NCBI RefSeq assembly: GCF_017654505.1
Contig: NC_054549.1
Location: 29,313,854-29,377,853 of the forward strand
Direction: 5' to 3'
From: Polyodon spathula
Lineage: Eukaryota; Chordata; Actinopteri; Acipenseriformes; Polyodontidae
DNA: 64,000 nucleotides
The first letter of the stretch is position 1. Each line of letters opens with the position of its first letter. The notes below the pieces were generated by a model. That model searched no databases and was not told the DNA's origin. It saw only the letters and a program-made list of their open reading frames with translations. The position numbers and the translations under genes were made by a program. This document shows positions 60,190 through 64,000 of the stretch, piece after piece.

Positions 60190-60777
60190 TTTGGTTTAGT
60201 CTACGAGGCAGCAGAAGGTCACTACAATTCTGCAATGCATTATGTGTATGTTAATAATGAATAAAATGAATGTTATTATAAATAAGTGTGTAATGTGTCC
60301 TGAAATGATGCTTACTGTACTTTATAACAAACACTCCATCACATTTGTATATTTATATTGCATGACTGCATCACTTCAAACTTTTTTTTATATTTGGTCA
60401 GTATGTTTAAATGGTATATTTGTGTACTGAAACAGCAAAATTGACAAAAGGAAATATTTTTGCTAGCTCTGTGACTGATGACAGTTTGTAAAACTAGTGT
60501 TTCTATGTGTGAGAAATGAACCTACAATATCCTGTTCTGTGGTTTATCGTGTATTTTAAAGTAATTACTGGTTAACCCTTGCATTTAAACTCTGCCAGTG
60601 CATTGCAAGGGTTGTAAGGTTAATGTCTCCTAAAGTTGGATGTTTGTTAGCTTGTGTTATTTTTTAACTTTCCTGTCTTAAGTTAAGTAAATATTGCATG
60701 CACCCACTCTATGGATATTTCTTAATTGTAGAATACTTTTTTGTGATGCACTAACTATTAAAATCTTGACAAGTAGT

Positions 60778-61640
60778 ATTATTATTATTTAATTATTGAG
60801 CAAACACTTTTATCCAGAGCAACTTACAGAAAGTTAAACAAAGTATAAAAGTATATACATTACAGGCAATACAAATTCGAAACAAACACATCTACAAAAT
60901 ATAAACAATAATTATAAAGAAAATACAAAAAGATAAATAAATAGCAATTTACAAATACAGATCGAATAAGTGGGTTTGAAAAGATGGCAAAAAGCAGTAA
61001 AAGACTGAACAGTCCTGAGGAGAACCGGTAGCTTGATCCACCACAGAGGGACGAGAAAGAAAAGGAGCGAACACGGGAGGAATGAGAGTGAAGAGAAGGA
61101 GCAGCATGAGAGGAAGGACAGTGAAGAGAAGGAGCGATCACGGAAGGAAGGAGAGTGAAGAGAAGGAGCAGCACGGGAAGAAGGAGAGTGAAGAGAAGGA
61201 GCAGCACGGGAGGAAGGAGAGTGAAGAGAAGGAGCGATCACGGGAGGAAGGAGAGTGAAGAGAAGGGATAACAAGTCGACCAGTAGAGGATGAGCGGAGA
61301 GGGCGAGAGGGAATATAAGGAGACACAAGGGATTGGGGATAGGAAGGGGCAGTATGGTGAAGAGAGCTCTAGGCAAGAGCAAGGGTCTTAAATTGGATAC
61401 GAGCAGTGATAGGTAGCCAGTGGAGATTGCAAAGTAGAGGGGTAGCGTGAGAGTAGCAGGGTTTGGAAAATACCAGACAAGCAACAGAATTTTGATTAAG
61501 TTGAAGAGGGTGAATAGCCGAAGCAGGGAGCCCAGCGAGGAGAGAGTTAAAATAATCCAATCTAGAAAGAACAACCTTGGACCAGGAGCTGAATGGAATA
61601 AGTAGATAGAAAAGAGTGGATACCTGCCCCAAACTATTCC
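60778..61640 (-). mobile_element. L2-like LINE 3' end, antisense, with internal minisatellite
   Basis: On the minus strand 61632-61369 encodes SRLDYFNSLLAGLPASAIHP, LQLNQNSVACLVF and LHWLPITARIQFKTL, the conserved C-terminal part of L2-type reverse transcriptases. After a frame change, WWIKLPVLLRTVQSFTAF follows near 61045. The element ends in a tail reading GTAAGTTGCTCTGGATAAAA on the minus strand at about 60829-60810, then AT-rich repeats. It is decayed and 5' truncated. Confidence 0.85.
61088..61267. repeat. 33/34-bp minisatellite inside the L2-like element
   Basis: Six units start with GTGAAGAGAAGGA at 61088, 61121, 61155, 61188, 61221 and 61255. Two unit types alternate: GCAGCACGGG (33 bp) and GCGATCACGGG (34 bp). 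On the minus strand it reads as Ser/Leu/Pro-rich repeats. The 34-bp units shift the frame, so no single frame is conserved. Confidence 0.88.
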
Positions 61641-61685
61641 AACAAGTTAGCTTGTGTTTTTTTTTTTTTTTAACCTCTTAGGATT

Positions 61686-61760
61686 TTGATCTTGTCAGAT
61701 CATAAGAAATTAAGCATAAGTGGGCCGTGCTCAGTGATGTCTGCTCAGTGTGGAGCTCTG
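61686..61760 (+). repeat. 5S rRNA-like module
   Basis: TTTTGATCTTGTCAGATCAT, AAGAAATTAAGCATAAG and TGGGCCGTGCTCAGT line up loosely with the GATCTCGTCTGATCTCGGAA, GCTAAGCAGGGTCGGGCC and TGGTTAGTAC parts of 5S rRNA. This suggests a decayed 5S-derived SINE, not a functional 5S gene. Confidence 0.5.
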
Positions 61761-61819
61761 TTGTTGGGGTATAAAGTACCTTTGAAGGTGCCCTCATTTA
61801 CATGTAGTGGAGTAGAATG

Positions 61820-62050
61820 CAGTGTTGAAGTTTGTGGGTTTCAGTAGCTCAAGACTTGAAAACTAGTAGTTTTGTGTAGCTTGGTTGGAGCGTTGGGCTG
61901 CAATGTAGAAGTTAGTGGGTTTGAATAGTTCAGTTGTTGGGGCATGGGGCTACAGTGTGGACTGATGTGGATTTGATTCAAGAAGCGGTCGCTCAGTTTA
62001 GACAGGATTGTGGGTTAGCATAGGTGTTGGAAGGTCATTGGATTTAAGTG
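61820..62050 (+). repeat. tRNA-like tandem modules
   Basis: GTAGCTTGGTTGGAGCGTTG has an A-box shape and GTGGGTTTGAAT a B-box shape. Related pieces recur at irregular spacing, with B-box-like anchors near 61834, 61915, 61967 and 62010. It looks like a degenerate array of tRNA-derived units beside the 5S-like module. Confidence 0.45.
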
Positions 62051-62059
62051 AAGCTGGAT

Positions 62060-63700
62060 CAGTCAGGCTGTTTCATTTCCCATAAAGAATCTATGGTTTT
62101 TGTTTGACAGATGTCAGCTCCCACTGAGAGGTTTTGCACAAGCTCCTAACCCTAAAATCTCCCCTTCCTGACCTCTCCCCTCCACCCCACCGGGATATTT
62201 GCTCTGACTCTCGGATGGGATCAGGTTTCTCCCAGGTGCCTCCATATAATCGAGATTGTATTGGGAAAAACAAAGAAAAGTATGCAATGAAGATGCAGTA
62301 ATTCCTCACTGCATAGAGGAATTTATACTGTTTTTAAAATATCCATAAAGTCACTGTTCATGCAGCAAACATTTGAACCTTTATTAGAAGCTTTGCCATG
62401 TCAATTAGTTTTACATCGAAAATGCTCCAAGGGGTCTCATTTTGAAATATTAGTTACTAACAAATTATACAGAGGTGCACATTTGGGGCTATGGTGCCAG
62501 CGTACCTCAGGTAGTGCCAGCAACATTAAATTATGGTGCCAGAAGACATTTAACTTTATTTTTGTATTCCTTTGCAAACATAGATAATGAAAGTTTCTCA
62601 TTGGGTCTGCTGGAAAACTTTCAAAGCAGTCAAGCATCAATTTTCAAAATGACTTTACCAAAAAAGGTAATGGTACTGTATTTCCAGTGAAAGAAACCTG
62701 AAGGACTGTTAGCTAATTACAGACAACATGAATGGCTGCCCTCTGGTGGTGTTTATGCTACATGACATTTATTTAAAACGTGACTGGTGAAGTGACTGTA
62801 TACCGTAGTAAAAGCACAGCAAGCATAGTTAAAGTACTGTAAAATAAATAAATAAATAATCATTGCAATGCATGCAATACACCATTGGGAAACAGTATAT
62901 CTATCTCGGTAAACTCCATTTACTTGCTGATTAAAGTATAGCAGCTGTCATTTATGTCCACACTAACAGAGAAGTCGGTTGCAGAGTAATGTGTTTTCAC
63001 AGTCACATGGCACAAAGGATTGCTATTTAATTCCAAAGTGTTGCTCTTTTTGTTGTTACCCACAGCAAATAAATAGTTGACATAAAATACAGTACACAGT
63101 GCTGCAAACCTTTTTTTTTTTTTTTTTTTTCCCAATCTGAATTTATATCAAACCTTTATTTTATTTTTTTTTTAAATTTAATAATGTGAAAATTCAATAA
63201 TTGCGAATTGATTTGAATAAGGAATTGGAATTGAATAAAAGGAATGACCACAACCCTGGCTGGCTGTCTTGTTTATGTCTCTATACAACACAGGATGTTT
63301 TTCTTTTCCCCTACACAATAGCTTGTACTTTACATTGACATAACCATCCATCTGTTTTCTTGTTAGCTTTACCCCAGACCCAGAGAAGTCAGCAATGGAT
63401 TTAAAACCTACCTTGGTAGTGCACTATTCACAGACAACGAAAAAACTTCTTTAACCCACAGGCTTCGCACCAACAGACAAATACAAAACCCTTTGCTGAG
63501 GGCCAGTGGAGCGACACTTGACACTTTCACCTCCACTGTTCCTTTTGTGTATCGCTATTAGTTATAGGATGCTGCAGCAGTGTGAAATTTTGCAGAAGTT
63601 TTGGTTTCTTATTGGCACAGTTTTGGGAGGACTACCGAGTATCTGGGTGCACATATTTGGCCTATTAATCCATTATACAATTTTACTGCAGCAAACCATG
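62060..63700. other. No gene recognised
   Basis: Mixed AT-rich sequence with poly-T runs near 63110-63130. No exon or transposon motif identified. Confidence 0.55.
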
Positions 63701-63701
63701 A

Positions 63702-63760
63702 CACATGCATGGTAAAGTGTAGTAAAGCATAACGAAAGCATGGTAAAGCACGGACAAGCT
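63702..63760. repeat. GCATGGTAAAG motif cluster
   Basis: Three related phrases: GCATGGTAAAGTG, TAGTAAAGCATAACG and GCATGGTAAAGCACG. Reverse-complement relative of the cluster at 14690-14775. Confidence 0.4.
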
Positions 63761-64000
63761 TTGTTAATCACTTGGGACTATGGTAAGAAAAGCGGTATAT
63801 CAATAGTATAAAGCATGGTTAACTGCAAAAATAGCTGTACTGTGGCATAGAGGAAATTATATTGAGGGAACTAATGCACACTGTCCCACTGCAGACAGAG
63901 TACTACAGTGTCAGGACCACCGTTCCAAACCATTGTGCTGTCATGAGTGGCAATGCCTGCTTATATTTCTGCCAGGGTTTCTTCAGGTCTATGAAATGCA

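Noticed and set aside
60912..61574. 220-codon open frame on the minus strand
   Set aside because: It is a shifted frame of the L2-like element plus its minisatellite; the conserved L2 residues are in other frames.
61686..61760. Functional 5S rRNA gene
   Set aside because: Too diverged and incomplete; at best a SINE-type relic.

Overview
This is a vertebrate nuclear genome window, most likely from a ray-finned fish. It is AT-rich, intron-rich and full of eukaryotic repeats: Tc1/mariner, hAT-like, CR1-like and L2-like elements, a SINE-type tail with a GTAAGTCGCTTTGGATAAAA motif, and long (TA)n, (ATT)n and (CA)n arrays. There are no operons, bacterial genes or CRISPR arrays. I cannot name the species; the repeat mix is the reason for suggesting a ray-finned fish.

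Two host genes can be supported, and they converge tail to tail. NICN1 (nicolin 1, a subunit of the tubulin polyglutamylase complex) is on the + strand. Its exons 2-6 lie between 34643 and 41109, and I could not find exon 1. GNAT1 (alpha subunit of rod transducin) is on the - strand and complete: eight coding exons between 52192 and 43552 give 350 codons plus a stop, with consistent GT-AG splice sites and all nucleotide-binding motifs. The two stop codons are 2.4 kb apart, and that gap holds two long (TA)n arrays and candidate poly(A) signals for both genes.

Region by region: 1-34.6 kb has no recognisable gene exon. It holds a foldback MITE and its truncated relative, two deleted Tc1-like copies that keep only the DNA-binding domain, a dead full-size Tc1 relic, a 5'-truncated CR1-like LINE, an 869-bp hAT-like element with a perfect 8-bp target duplication, further elements with terminal inverted repeats, and microsatellites. 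34.6-41.1 kb is NICN1; its intron 4 contains a palindromic hAT-like MITE. 43.5-52.2 kb is GNAT1, with a 38-bp tandem repeat in intron 7, a CR1-like relic in intron 3, a C14A14 tract next to exon 2, and a hAT-like element with a perfect target duplication in intron 1. Upstream of GNAT1 there is a possible NRL (rod regulator) site and a possible 5'UTR intron. 52.7-64 kb has no recognised gene; it holds Tc1 fragments, an antisense L2-like LINE whose coding region contains a 33/34-bp minisatellite, and an adjacent block resembling 5S rRNA and tRNA promoter modules.

I found no convincing undescribed gene system. The most useful leads are the GNAT1 regulatory region, the NICN1 exon 1 and exon 3/4 questions, the foldback element with one arm missing, the internal minisatellites, and the 5S/tRNA-like block. 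Everything is read by eye; no alignment or database search was run.
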